Virus record (IMG/VR): IMGVR_UViG_3300044993_000587
Location: 1-35,907 of that record
Length of the DNA: 35,907 nucleotides
Reading direction: 5' to 3' (one strand)
DNA from: a virus
Under the pieces are notes generated by a model. The model did no database searches and was not told where the DNA came from. It saw only the letters and a program-made list of their open reading frames with translations. Shown here in pieces: positions 6,984-14,336 of the stretch (its first letter is position 1; each line of letters begins with the position of its first letter). Made by a program: the position numbers and the translations under genes.

Positions 6984-8066
6984 CTATGAAGCGACCAACT
7001 TCTTCACCAAGTCGTTCCAGGCGACTTTAACTTTGGCAGGCACTTGCGAGCTGTCAAAGAGATCAAGTACCTCTTTCATAAAAGACGCTCTGGTTGCCGA
7101 GCCGAACAGCGCGAGGTTATTTAAAATCAGTTCTTTCAGTTCGATGAAGTTGATCTCGTGACCTTGGGTGAAGTATGTTCGCGCCACCGCTCGGGCTTCA
7201 CCATCCGGTTGCGTATTTGAGAATATGAACATATAATCCGAGATACCTTTCTGGACAATCTTGGTATTGAATGTTGAAACGACTCTCGACTTGCTAATGG
7301 GGCGCTCCGTCACCTCGATTGCTAGGATAATCTGGTCGCCATTTTTGACGGTAACATCCCCGCCTGCGCCTGAAGCCGCGTCTGACACGTTGATGTCCTG
7401 CCAATCGATGACCCATGGAAGGTTGAACGACTTCTTCACTGCGCCCAGCATCGCAACGGTCAGGAGAACCGGTATCAATCCTCCGCTTTGGATTTGGAGA
7501 AGCCCATTGATGAGCGCACCGTACTGCTCCAGGCTGAGTCGCCGGATCCGAGCGAGAGGGATGACCGACTTATCGCGAAGCAACAAGAACTGATGAAGCA
7601 GATAGATAACAAGGAGGCGAACCGTCTCTGCGTCCGCCTTTTCCATCTCGCTGATGTAGTCGAGCAGCGCGGCGTAACCCTTCTTGTCGCGAAGCCCTTC
7701 CTCTAAGGACTTCGTGAATTTAACGCTCCGACGAAAAACGGAGAGGTACGGCCCCTTCGAACAAGGGATGAGTCTGTCCTGGAGAAACGGATTGACAACC
7801 CGCTCGTCTAGGGTTCGCCCATTGAAGGCGTCACTTCCCTGGTTTGCATAGGGATGCCTGATGTTGATTTTGCGATCCAACAACCTGGCGAGGCCGCAAC
7901 CCAGAAGAACTTCCCGATAGGCTTGGGTGGATGAGTCAAAGATGGTCTTGGCTGCGGCTTGTGCGGTTTCAGAGACGTTCGGTGGAGCGCCTTCCAGATG
8001 GCGGGCCTCCGCCTCAGCAAACAGGTCTGCTAGGAGGCTCTTGGCAGCCTCATAGTCGAGTCCCAT
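6984..8066 (-). CDS. putative type II restriction endonuclease (variant PD-(D/E)XK)
   Basis: This 360-residue protein is encoded directly after the methyltransferase: the TAA stop of the methyltransferase abuts this ATG with no gap. It carries the signature S-D-A-F-N-G-R-T-L-D-E-R-V-V-N-P-F at about residues 78-94, of a kind common near the N-terminus of type II endonucleases. A likely nuclease core lies in the second half: PWVIDWQDINVSD, then G-G-D-V-T-V and I-I-L-A-I-E-V-T-E, i.e. a D...E-x-T arrangement instead of the usual E-x-K. It should cut DNA unless the partner methylase has modified the site. Its base composition is visibly more A+T-rich than the phage genes, suggesting acquisition from another genome. 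The family (perhaps SacI-like) is uncertain; the pairing with the methylase is the main argument. Confidence 0.75.
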   Translation of the reverse strand: MGLDYEAAKSLLADLFAEAEARHLEGAPPNVSETAQAAAKTIFDSSTQAYREVLLGCGLARLLDRKINIRHPYANQGSDAFNGRTLDERVVNPFLQDRLIPCSKGPYLSVFRRSVKFTKSLEEGLRDKKGYAALLDYISEMEKADAETVRLLVIYLLHQFLLLRDKSVIPLARIRRLSLEQYGALINGLLQIQSGGLIPVLLTVAMLGAVKKSFNLPWVIDWQDINVSDAASGAGGDVTVKNGDQIILAIEVTERPISKSRVVSTFNTKIVQKGISDYMFIFSNTQPDGEARAVARTYFTQGHEINFIELKELILNNLALFGSATRASFMKEVLDLFDSSQVPAKVKVAWNDLVKKLVAS

Positions 8067-8990
8067 TTAATAGTTCATCCAGAGGCACTCCTGCCTCATC
8101 TTCTTGATAGAGTGGCACTGCTTCTTCGGCGCATCGAACCTACGCCAGCCATCGAAGAGACGATCCATAGTGTCGCATCGATAGCCAGAGACTGCCACCT
8201 TGCCCTTCACGTTTCGAAGGGTTTTTGCTAGCTCTTCGTGCGCTGCCATATCCATCTCGAAGCCATAGGCCTTCGCGTCGCCGCGCGTCTCATGGAGGTA
8301 TGGCGGGTCGCAATAGAACAGCGTGTTGGGGCTGTCGTAAAGCTTAATGACATCGATGGCAGGACGGTTCTCAATTTGAACTCGAAGTAGCCGCTCCGCG
8401 ATCTCATCCAGCCCCTCGATGCCGCCGAGCCAGCGGGAGACAACGCCCGACATGCCTGCCCGGCTTGTGTTCTTGCAGTTGGCCCAGCGGCCAAGCGTAG
8501 CAGTCTGCGCGAGTCCTGTCCGAGCCTGACGAGCGCGGATGTAGAAGCGTCGCGCGCGTTCGAGGTCGCTCGCCCGAGCAGCGCTCGCAGTGACCGCGCG
8601 ATGGAACTCCTCCCTCGAGAACGGCGTCAGGGCGATCGCGCGCTTGATTTCCTCGGGGCGGTCGCGAAGGACACGGAAGAAATTGACGACATCACCATCG
8701 ATGTCGTTGTAGGTCTCGATCGGGGCCGGCTCCCTGTTGAGCAGGACCGCAGCAGACCCCGCGAACGGCTCGCAGTAGTGGTGAGTCTGAGGAAGAAGCG
8801 GAAGAAGCCAGTCGAGGTGACTGAACTTGCCGCCATACCAACCGAACGCGATGCGCCGGCGACGATTCCGCCGCTTGAGGACGAGCACGTTGTCAAAGGA
8901 CTCCGTCTCGTCCAGATAGATCGGGGACAGAGTGCGCCCGCCGCTCTGCGTCTCGGATTCCTCGCGGAGGTTCATCAGCATTTGCTTCAT
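8067..8990 (-). CDS. DNA adenine N6-methyltransferase, Dam/D12 class
   Basis: It transfers a methyl group from S-adenosylmethionine to adenine in its recognition site. Features seen: the N-terminal FGWYGGKF element typical of D12-class enzymes, motif I YCEPFAGSAAV (SAM binding), catalytic motif IV FYCDPPYL, then KGKVAVSGY and the C-terminal QECLWMNY typical of phage and bacterial Dam-like enzymes. Start at 8990 (307 residues), where AGGG stands about 6 bases upstream; a longer reading from 9056 adds 22 unconserved residues and is less likely. The gene is immediately followed by the putative endonuclease, forming a restriction-modification pair in which the methylase is made first. Alternatively it could act as an orphan phage methylase, but the direct coupling argues for a pair. 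Confidence 0.9.
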   Translation of the reverse strand: MKQMLMNLREESETQSGGRTLSPIYLDETESFDNVLVLKRRNRRRRIAFGWYGGKFSHLDWLLPLLPQTHHYCEPFAGSAAVLLNREPAPIETYNDIDGDVVNFFRVLRDRPEEIKRAIALTPFSREEFHRAVTASAARASDLERARRFYIRARQARTGLAQTATLGRWANCKNTSRAGMSGVVSRWLGGIEGLDEIAERLLRVQIENRPAIDVIKLYDSPNTLFYCDPPYLHETRGDAKAYGFEMDMAAHEELAKTLRNVKGKVAVSGYRCDTMDRLFDGWRRFDAPKKQCHSIKKMRQECLWMNY

Positions 8991-9204
8991 GGGGCACCCT
9001 GGTGGTTGAGCAGTGTCGGCTTCCGGAGGAGGTATCTTCTGGTCCAAGCGCCGCAAGCCCTGCGGCCTCCTGTCCCATCGATTCGCTGAATAGCCTACCT
9101 CGCCGTTGGCTTCGCTGCCGAGAGAAGACGTGTTTTGATGACCTAGGCCCCGGCGCCTCGGTCACAACAGTGATATGGGGTCTCGGCTCTTGGCTAGTCG
9201 TGGC
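8991..9204. other. gap between transposase and methyltransferase, no gene seen
   Basis: These 214 bases hold no convincing coding sequence; the short ORFs here are proline/arginine-rich shadows. The stretch should carry the promoter of the leftward methyltransferase-endonuclease operon, but no good -35/-10 pair stands out. The putative left end of the insertion element lies at about 9160 (GGTCACAACA). Confidence 0.4.
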
Positions 9205-10307
9205 TCATTCAGACGGAAGCAATGTGCCGGCGCGGATCGCCGCGCCTCTCTTGGTTGGCGGCGCGATTCCGCCAGCCTTCGTGCGCCGCAGCTCCCTCCG
9301 GACGGCGTTCCGTAGAGCGGCACCGAGCATGTCAAGCACGGGCACCGGCTCCATCCGATAGCGGACTTTCTTGCGCGGACCTAGCACCGGGACGCGGCGC
9401 CGCTGGTTCCACCGGAAGGCGGCCTCTTCCAGGTAGCGGGGCAGGTGCTGCCGGCTGATCTGGTGGTAGGTCCCGAACTTCATCCGCTCCAGCAGGGCGC
9501 CGAAGGACTCGGCGGTGTTGTTGTGGACTTGGCCCCGGACGAACTCCTTGGACGTGTGATCCACGGACTCATGCCGGTGGTAGTCCTGGCCGATCCGCCA
9601 ATAGGTCGGGTTGCCATCCGTCATCAGGTGTGCGTCCTTGCGGACGAAGGCGTCGGCCAGGGGGCCGAGGGCGTCGTATCCGTCATTCGGGATCGGCGCC
9701 GTGCGGACCTGCCCCTGGCGCTCGACGGCGATAAAGACGCCGGCCTTCTTCGTGCCCTTCCCGCGCTTGTTGATGACGTGCTTCTGGAAGCGCGGCTTCC
9801 CGCCGATGAACTTCTCGTCCATCTCCACGACACCCGCGAGCAGCGGCGCGTTGTCGGGCGTGCGCATCATCTCGCGGATGGCGTGGCCCATCTTCCAGGC
9901 CGTCTTCTGCGAGACGCCCACCCACCGGGCGAGGAAGACAGACGAGACGCCCTTGCTCGACTGGAACAGGAAGTAGCAGGCGAGGAGCCACTTCCAGAGC
10001 GGCAACTTCGTCGCGTGCATCGGCGTCCGCGTGGTGACCGAGAACTGCTGCTGGCAGTCGGCGCATTCGTAGAGGCCATCGCGCACGGACGAGCCGCGGA
10101 TCGGCCACGTCGTCAGGCTGTCGCAATAGTGGCAGAAGCGCCCGCCCGGCCAGACGGCGCCGTTCCAGGAAACGCCAGCATGCACGCTCGTTTGGGAACC
10201 GCTTCCGCAGGTCGTCGATCGCTTTGATCTCGTCCTCCATGATTGCCCCTCCGAACTTGGCGACCTGGGTGACAGGCTTTGGGTTATAATCCCAATTTAT
10301 TGCAACC
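9160..10307 (-). mobile_element. degraded IS1595-family (ISXO2-like) insertion sequence
   Basis: The element is defined by its transposase. Candidate imperfect terminal repeats are GGTCACAACAGTGATATGGG reading inward from 9160, and GGTTGCAATAAATTGGGAT reading inward (minus strand) from 10307. They share GGT-YR-CAA-Y-A followed by a T-GGG element. No matching 8-bp target duplication flanks these ends, and the transposase reading frame is broken, so this looks like an old immobile copy. Ends are approximate. Confidence 0.45.
9205..10240 (-). pseudogene. IS1595/ISXO2-like transposase, frameshifted near the N-terminus
   Basis: The intact part (ending at 9205) carries a zinc-ribbon (CHYC then CADC) followed by the DDE domain of IS1595 transposases: V-V-E-M-D-E-K-F-I-G-G-K, H-L-M-T-D-G-N-P-T-Y, and H-x-N-T-A-E-S-F-G. 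The normal N-terminus (EIKAIDDLRKRFPNE) is present but in another frame, starting at ATG 10240 behind a GGAGGGG ribosome-binding sequence. That frame continues to about W-R-F-L-E-R-R-R, whereas the zinc-ribbon part (VWPGGRFCHYC) is one base out of register, so a single-base change near 10160-10175 breaks the gene. A programmed shift is not usual for this family. The short version from GTG 10188 would lack the conserved N-terminal helix. Confidence 0.8.
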
Positions 10308-10339
10308 TGATATTGTCGCGTCGGCCCCATGTCTTTGAC

Positions 10340-10948
10340 ATGCACGCCGCAGAAATCGCGCGCGATGTCGAAGCGCTGCTTGTCGAGCGGCGGCGCGTGT
10401 CCGAGCTGCTCGTCGGGCTTCTCACCCACCCAGCCGGCCTCAATAGAGAAACAGATGACATCATCGCCGCCCTCTTCGACCGCGACGCCGGGCCGCGCTT
10501 CTCGACTGATGTCAAGGCCGCTCGGTCGCTGATCGAGTACGGCGAGGGCGTCGTTGTCACGCCGCTCGGCGACGGCTTCTACGGCGCAGAGGTCTATCAG
10601 GTCGCCCCTACGATCAACGGGCACGAGGCCGATCAGTGGCAGACCTACGACTGTCGCATGGACGTCGAAGCGATCGGTCACGGCGAGGCCGCGGCAGTGG
10701 TGGCCGCGCTCATCATCGTCCGTGCAGTGCAGGCCGCCCAGCTCGTCGATCTCGTGCGAGGAAATCCCGCTCTCCTAGGGCGCCTCGACTTCGCGCGGGG
10801 ATGCCTGCGGCGCGCCCCCGTTTCTGCCCCGCGCGAGCGCGGCGAGGGGGCGGCTCCAAATCTCGCTCGCAAGGCGTCGTCCGCGCCCGAGAGGCCGGGG
10901 GTGTTGCGGCGCATGCTTGGCGTCGTCTGGCGGAGGGCGCGGCGATGA
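10340..10948 (+). CDS. hypothetical protein, 202 aa
   Basis: The family is not recognised. The ATG at 10340 was chosen over TTG 10313, which would lie against the insertion-sequence end; no clear Shine-Dalgarno sequence supports either, and the true 5' end may have been disturbed by the insertion. The protein has an N-terminal helical part (AAEIARDVEALLVERRRV), a mixed centre containing GDGFYGAEVYQVAP, an alanine-rich hydrophobic helix (AAAVVAALIIVRAVQAAQL, about residues 120-140), and a basic, arginine-rich tail. The gene overlaps the next by ATGA. It lies between acquired cargo and the late operon, so it could be accessory. Confidence 0.6.
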   Translation: MHAAEIARDVEALLVERRRVSELLVGLLTHPAGLNRETDDIIAALFDRDAGPRFSTDVKAARSLIEYGEGVVVTPLGDGFYGAEVYQVAPTINGHEADQWQTYDCRMDVEAIGHGEAAAVVAALIIVRAVQAAQLVDLVRGNPALLGRLDFARGCLRRAPVSAPRERGEGAAPNLARKASSAPERPGVLRRMLGVVWRRARR

Positions 10949-11157
10949 GCGGGATGGGGCTGGCTATCGTCATCATCTCCCTCGCGCCCGCGCCGGGGCA
11001 GCCGAGGCTGGCGGTCATGCCTCTGGCTCTTGACCGTGCGCTGTCTGTGTTGGCGCAAGAAGAGAGCTGCAAGGCGTTTGCCGAGGCATTGAGCCGGCAA
11101 ATGGCCGCCGCCCGCGACCCGCGCATCGCTGTCTGTGTCAGGGCCGCCAACGTCTGA
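10945..11157 (+). CDS. hypothetical small protein, 70 aa
   Basis: The ATG at 10945 overlaps the TGA of the upstream gene (ATGA), so the two are coupled. The 70-residue product begins with a hydrophobic stretch (MGLAIVIISLAPAPG) that could be a short signal or membrane-associated segment, followed by a helical part with two cysteines (S-C-K-A-F and V-C-V-R). No family is recognised. It is the last gene before the 320-base non-coding region that precedes the terminase. Confidence 0.55.
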   Translation: MSGMGLAIVIISLAPAPGQPRLAVMPLALDRALSVLAQEESCKAFAEALSRQMAAARDPRIAVCVRAANV

Positions 11158-11212
11158 CCGCCGGACGCCTGCCGTCGCGGGGCCCCTGAAGGGGGCGGGG
11201 TTAACGGGTGGG

Positions 11213-11230
11213 GCGGCGGCGCCGCTTTTT
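11213..11230 (+). terminator. weak intrinsic terminator
   Basis: GCGGC (11213-11217), a 3-base loop, GCCGC (11221-11225) and five T residues (11226-11230) form a short but classical terminator just after the 70-aa gene. A GCCCC/GGGGC hairpin (about 11181-11195) precedes it. It would isolate the upstream genes from the late operon. Confidence 0.55.
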
Positions 11231-11272
11231 CGTATATACAATACTAGATTTGGGGTATCCTAGCCTACTTAT

Positions 11273-11292
11273 ACCCACTAGATCTAGTGGGT
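11273..11292. repeat. 20-bp perfect palindrome
   Basis: ACCCACTAGATCTAGTGGGT is its own reverse complement over all 20 bases. Its core (ACTA...TAGTG with AGAT in the centre) resembles the inner part of the hairpin inside the helicase gene (6522-6540). It is a candidate site for a dimeric protein (operator or cleavage site). Confidence 0.85.
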
Positions 11293-11311
11293 CAGGCCCG
11301 GCCGTCAGCAC

Positions 11312-11361
11312 AAGCGCAAGAATGTTGCGCTTTATCCGCACTTTCGCGCAATATCATTGCG
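11312..11361. promoter_or_regulatory. two spaced dyads GCGCAA-N5-TTGCG
   Basis: AAGCGCAA/TTGCGCTT (11312-11319 and 11325-11332) and GCGCAA/TTGCG (11346-11351 and 11357-11361) share the same half-sites and the same 5-base spacer. Their centres are 32 bp apart, about three helical turns, so one protein could occupy both on the same DNA face. Candidates are the small terminase or a late-operon regulator. Confidence 0.6.
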
Positions 11362-11477
11362 TAAAATGCCCTCTCGCGAGCTTTTCGGAGCCCGCGGTCC
11401 ACCCTGCATCCGGGCCCTGTGGAGCGCCATTCGGGCGTCTCGGGCGCTAGCCCTGGGGCCAGGCCCATCTCCTGCAC

Positions 11478-12107
11478 ATGCCTCGTCGCCCGTCGCCTCC
11501 CGGCCAGCCGCCTGATCCGCCGCCCGAGGCGGTCGTTGTGCCCTTCCGCCGGGCCGGCGCCGCGCTCGGTGCGCCCGACGTCGTCCGCCTCGAGGTCACC
11601 GCCGAGGGGCTGGCCGCGGTGCTAGGGTTGAGCCGCCAGCGCATCGGACAGCTCGTCGCCGAAGGCGTCGTACCGAAGCACGCGCGCGGTGCCTACCCGC
11701 TGTGCCAGGCTGTCCAGTCTGTCGTGCAGACAGCGCGCGCAAACGGAGGCCCCGGTCGCAAGGTTGCCGACGCCGACGCGCGCTGGAAGCTAGCGCGCGC
11801 TCGACAAGCAGAGGCGAACGTTGCGGCGCTCGAAGGGCGCCTGCTTCCGCGTGAGGCCGTGGTGGCAACATGGTCTCGGATGGCCGGCGCAATCCGCGCT
11901 CGACTGCTCGAAATGCCGCGCTCCCTCGGTCCCGATCTCGCGCGCGCGCAGACCGCCGAGGAGGCATCAACCCTGCTGAAGGAGGCGCTCTACCGCGTCC
12001 TGTCCGCTATTGCCGAGGACCCCGTCTATGCAGACGACGAGTCGATCCCGGGCGTCGATCTTGTCGATCGCCAGGGCGACGATGAAGAGCCTAGCTCCTC
12101 CGCCTGA
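11478..12107 (+). CDS. terS: terminase small subunit (Nu1-like)
   Basis: This 209-residue protein recognises phage DNA for packaging. After a proline-rich N-terminus, residues 41-76 form a winged helix-turn-helix of the lambda Nu1 type: VTAEGLAAVLGLSRQRIGQL, then VAEGVVPK and RGAYPL, matching the Nu1 pattern (L-x-x-G-h-S-x-R-x-h-x-x-L-V-x-E-G followed by G-x-Y). The middle (about 95-130) is a charged helix and the end is acidic (D-D-E-E-P-S-S-S), as expected for the part that contacts the large subunit. It is the first gene of the late operon and overlaps the large terminase gene by 26 bases. The start ATG has only a weak upstream ribosome-binding sequence. Confidence 0.88.
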   Translation: MPRRPSPPGQPPDPPPEAVVVPFRRAGAALGAPDVVRLEVTAEGLAAVLGLSRQRIGQLVAEGVVPKHARGAYPLCQAVQSVVQTARANGGPGRKVADADARWKLARARQAEANVAALEGRLLPREAVVATWSRMAGAIRARLLEMPRSLGPDLARAQTAEEASTLLKEALYRVLSAIAEDPVYADDESIPGVDLVDRQGDDEEPSSSA

Positions 12108-14058
12108 TCTGACGGTCAGCGAATGGGCTGAAGCCGAGCGTTTCCTGTCGCCGGAGACGAGCAACGCCCCGGGGCCGTGGCGCAACGCGAGCACGCCGTA
12201 CCTCGTCGAAGTCATGGACTGCTTCTCTGACCCGCGCGTCGAGAAGGTCGTGATGATGACGTCGTCGCGTGTCGGCAAGACTGCGACGCTGGAAAACGCG
12301 ATCGGCTATTTCATCGCTCAAGATCCCTGCGCGATCGGCGTCTATTTCCCGAACGCCGACGAAGCGGCGCGCTTCGGCAAGAAGCATCTCGACCCGCTGT
12401 TGCGCGACACGCCGGCGCTGGCCGGCAAGGTCGTCGCCGCGCGCGGCAACCAGTCCGGCTCGACGACCACGGAGAAAATCTACCCCGGCGGCACGCTGGA
12501 GCTTCTGTCCGCGAACTCGCCGGCGGACCTCGCGGGCCGCACTTTCCGCGTGGTCTTGATGGACGAGGTAGATCGCTTCCCCGCCAACGTGGGCGGCGAG
12601 GGCGATCCCGTGGCTCTCGCGGAGAAGCGCGCCGAAACCGCACAGGTCGGGCGCAAGATCGGCCTTGCCTCGACGCCGACGCTGGCCGGCGCGTCGTTGA
12701 TCGCGCGCGAGTACGAGGCATCGGACCGGCGCCGCTACTACGTGCCGTGCCCGCACTGCGGGCACATGCAGCATCTGCGTTGGGCGCAGGTGCGATGGCA
12801 GAAGGAGGAGGTTGAAGGGAAGGGAGAGCGTTGGGATTACGCGTCCGCGCGGTATCACTGCGAATCCTGCGATGCGCCATGGACCGACGCCGATCGCATC
12901 CGCGCACTGGCACGCGGGGAGTGGCGCGCCGAGGCGCCGTTCCAAGGCGTCGCCGGCTTCCATCTCAACACGCTCTACTCGCCCTTCACGACCATGGCCC
13001 GGCTGGTCCGGGACTGGGAACGAGCGCAGAGCGACCGCGAGAAGCTGAAGGCGTTCATCAACACGACGCTGGGTGAAGTCTGGGAAGACCGCGTCGGACA
13101 GCCGTCGAGCGTCGATGCGCTGCTCGCACGGCGCGAGGTCTATCCCGCGGAGGTGCCCCCTGGTGCGGCCATCCTGACGCTGGGCGGCGACGCGCAGTCC
13201 TCGCCCGCGGGCCTGGCGTGGGAGGTTGTCGGCTGGGGGAAGGATGGCGAGTCATGGTCCATCGCTGCCGGCTTCATCGAGCAACAGCCAGGCACGCCGC
13301 AGTTCGAGGCCGAGCTGGAAGCAATCCGCCTGCGGCACTGGAAGCGCGCCGACGGGACGACCGTGCAGATCGCGGCGTGCGCGCTCGATACGGGCGGGCA
13401 CTACACCGACGCAATCACCGCCTACGCGCTGCCGCGTCGCGGACAGCGCGTCTTCCCGATCAAGGGCGTAGGTGACACGCCGGGACAGCGACGTCAGGTG
13501 TGGCCGACGGGCCTGGTCGCTTCGGGCAAAGGAGCAGGCAAGGTCTGGCCGGTTGGCGTGCAGGCGGCAAAGGACGTCGCGCTCGGCTCTCTCGACATCA
13601 CGGCTCCAGGGCCGGGCTACTGCCATTTCCCCGCAGATCGCGATGCGTCGTGGTTCGAGCAGCTGCTTGCCGAGCGCCGCGTCCATGTGAAGGGCCACGG
13701 CGGCCTTACGCAGTGGCAGCCGCGTCCAGGCTTCCGCACGGAAGCGGCGGACTGCCGGACATATGCGTATGTCGCGCTCGTCGCGCTCCGAAGCATGTTC
13801 CCCGGCACGTTCAACCGCGCACTAGCCGCAGAGCAACAGCGCCTTGCCGCGTGGGTTGCGGCAGGCGGCGAGACGGCGCCTGTCGCTGCGCCACAGCCTG
13901 ACGTCCGGCCTGCGCCCGTCGCGCCCGCGCTGCCTGAGCCGACGCCGGCGGCGCCTGTGCGTGTGCCTTGGCGTCCGACACCGCAGCCCGGCGTTCCGCG
14001 TGGCGGGGCGCGTCCGCAGACGGTGTTCGAGAAGCGAGGCGCTGGTCGGCGCTGGTGA
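12082..14058 (+). CDS. terL: terminase large subunit (lambda GpA family)
   Basis: This 658-residue packaging motor cuts the concatemer and pumps DNA into the prohead. The ATPase part has the Walker A-like TSSRVGKT (60-67) and Walker B VVLMDE (D161-E162). A zinc-binding-like insertion, CPHC (223-226) and CESC (260-263), is typical of the GpA family. The nuclease part has LGGDAQ (Asp at about 371), DTGGHYTDA and TEAADCRTYAY. The C-terminus is a proline/alanine-rich tail. The ATG at 12082 lies inside the small-subunit gene, giving a coupled start; 12010 is an earlier in-frame ATG but would add residues outside the family. Length is close to that of GpA (about 640). Confidence 0.95.
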   Translation: MKSLAPPPDLTVSEWAEAERFLSPETSNAPGPWRNASTPYLVEVMDCFSDPRVEKVVMMTSSRVGKTATLENAIGYFIAQDPCAIGVYFPNADEAARFGKKHLDPLLRDTPALAGKVVAARGNQSGSTTTEKIYPGGTLELLSANSPADLAGRTFRVVLMDEVDRFPANVGGEGDPVALAEKRAETAQVGRKIGLASTPTLAGASLIAREYEASDRRRYYVPCPHCGHMQHLRWAQVRWQKEEVEGKGERWDYASARYHCESCDAPWTDADRIRALARGEWRAEAPFQGVAGFHLNTLYSPFTTMARLVRDWERAQSDREKLKAFINTTLGEVWEDRVGQPSSVDALLARREVYPAEVPPGAAILTLGGDAQSSPAGLAWEVVGWGKDGESWSIAAGFIEQQPGTPQFEAELEAIRLRHWKRADGTTVQIAACALDTGGHYTDAITAYALPRRGQRVFPIKGVGDTPGQRRQVWPTGLVASGKGAGKVWPVGVQAAKDVALGSLDITAPGPGYCHFPADRDASWFEQLLAERRVHVKGHGGLTQWQPRPGFRTEAADCRTYAYVALVALRSMFPGTFNRALAAEQQRLAAWVAAGGETAPVAAPQPDVRPAPVAPALPEPTPAAPVRVPWRPTPQPGVPRGGARPQTVFEKRGAGRRW

Positions 14059-14097
14059 AGCCGCGCCCGGCGCGGGCGTGGAACCAACTCCGTAGAG

Positions 14098-14334
14098 ATG
14101 AGCGATATTCCCGATCCCGCGGCTTACACGCGCGATGACCTTGCGCGCATCCGCAAGGCAATCGCCGCTGGCGTTCGGACGGTGACGATCGGCGATCCTC
14201 CGAAGTCCGTGACCTATCCGTCGATCTCCGAGCTGATCCGGGTTGCCGCCTACATCGAGGGGCTGCTCGCCGCGCAGGAAGCCACGCGCCCGCGGCTCCG
14301 CATGTTCCGCTTCCGCCACAGCCGGGGGGTCTGA
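14098..14334 (+). CDS. gpW-like head-tail joining protein
   Basis: This 78-residue protein stands between the large terminase and the portal, exactly where lambda has W. It shows the gpW arrangement: an N-terminal helix (RDDLARIRKAIAAGV), a beta hairpin (R-T-V-T-I-G-D-P-P-K-S-V-T-Y), a second helix (S-I-S-E-L-I-R-V-A-A-Y-I-E-G-L-L-A) and a basic tail ending R-F-R-H-S-R-G. Lambda gpW is 68 residues and seals the packaged head. The ATG follows CGTAGAG, a modest ribosome-binding sequence. The next gene starts 2 bases after its stop. Confidence 0.85.
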   Translation: MSDIPDPAAYTRDDLARIRKAIAAGVRTVTIGDPPKSVTYPSISELIRVAAYIEGLLAAQEATRPRLRMFRFRHSRGV

Positions 14335-14336
14335 CG

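Larger units (their letters stand above)
11231..11477 (+). promoter_or_regulatory. non-coding region ahead of the terminase: candidate cos site and/or late promoter
   Basis: This 247-base stretch has no gene. Its first 60 bases are the most A+T-rich of the late region and contain four CTAG tetramers in about 45 bases, a TACAAT -10-like hexamer (11237-11242, no convincing -35), a 20-bp palindrome (11273-11292), and two equal dyads (11314-11329 and 11346-11361). In lambda-like phages the cohesive-end site and the small-terminase binding sites lie exactly here, just upstream of the small terminase gene. The structure is seen; the assignment is inference. Confidence 0.5.

Noticed and set aside
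9445-10227. 260-aa plus-strand ORF opposite the transposase
   Set aside because: It is the antisense shadow of a recognisable IS1595 transposase; no ribosome-binding site or domain.
11237-11242. TACAAT as -10 of a sigma-70 promoter for the late operon
   Set aside because: No matching -35 at 16-18 bases; only G+C-rich terminator stem lies there. Kept as a hint, not as a promoter call.
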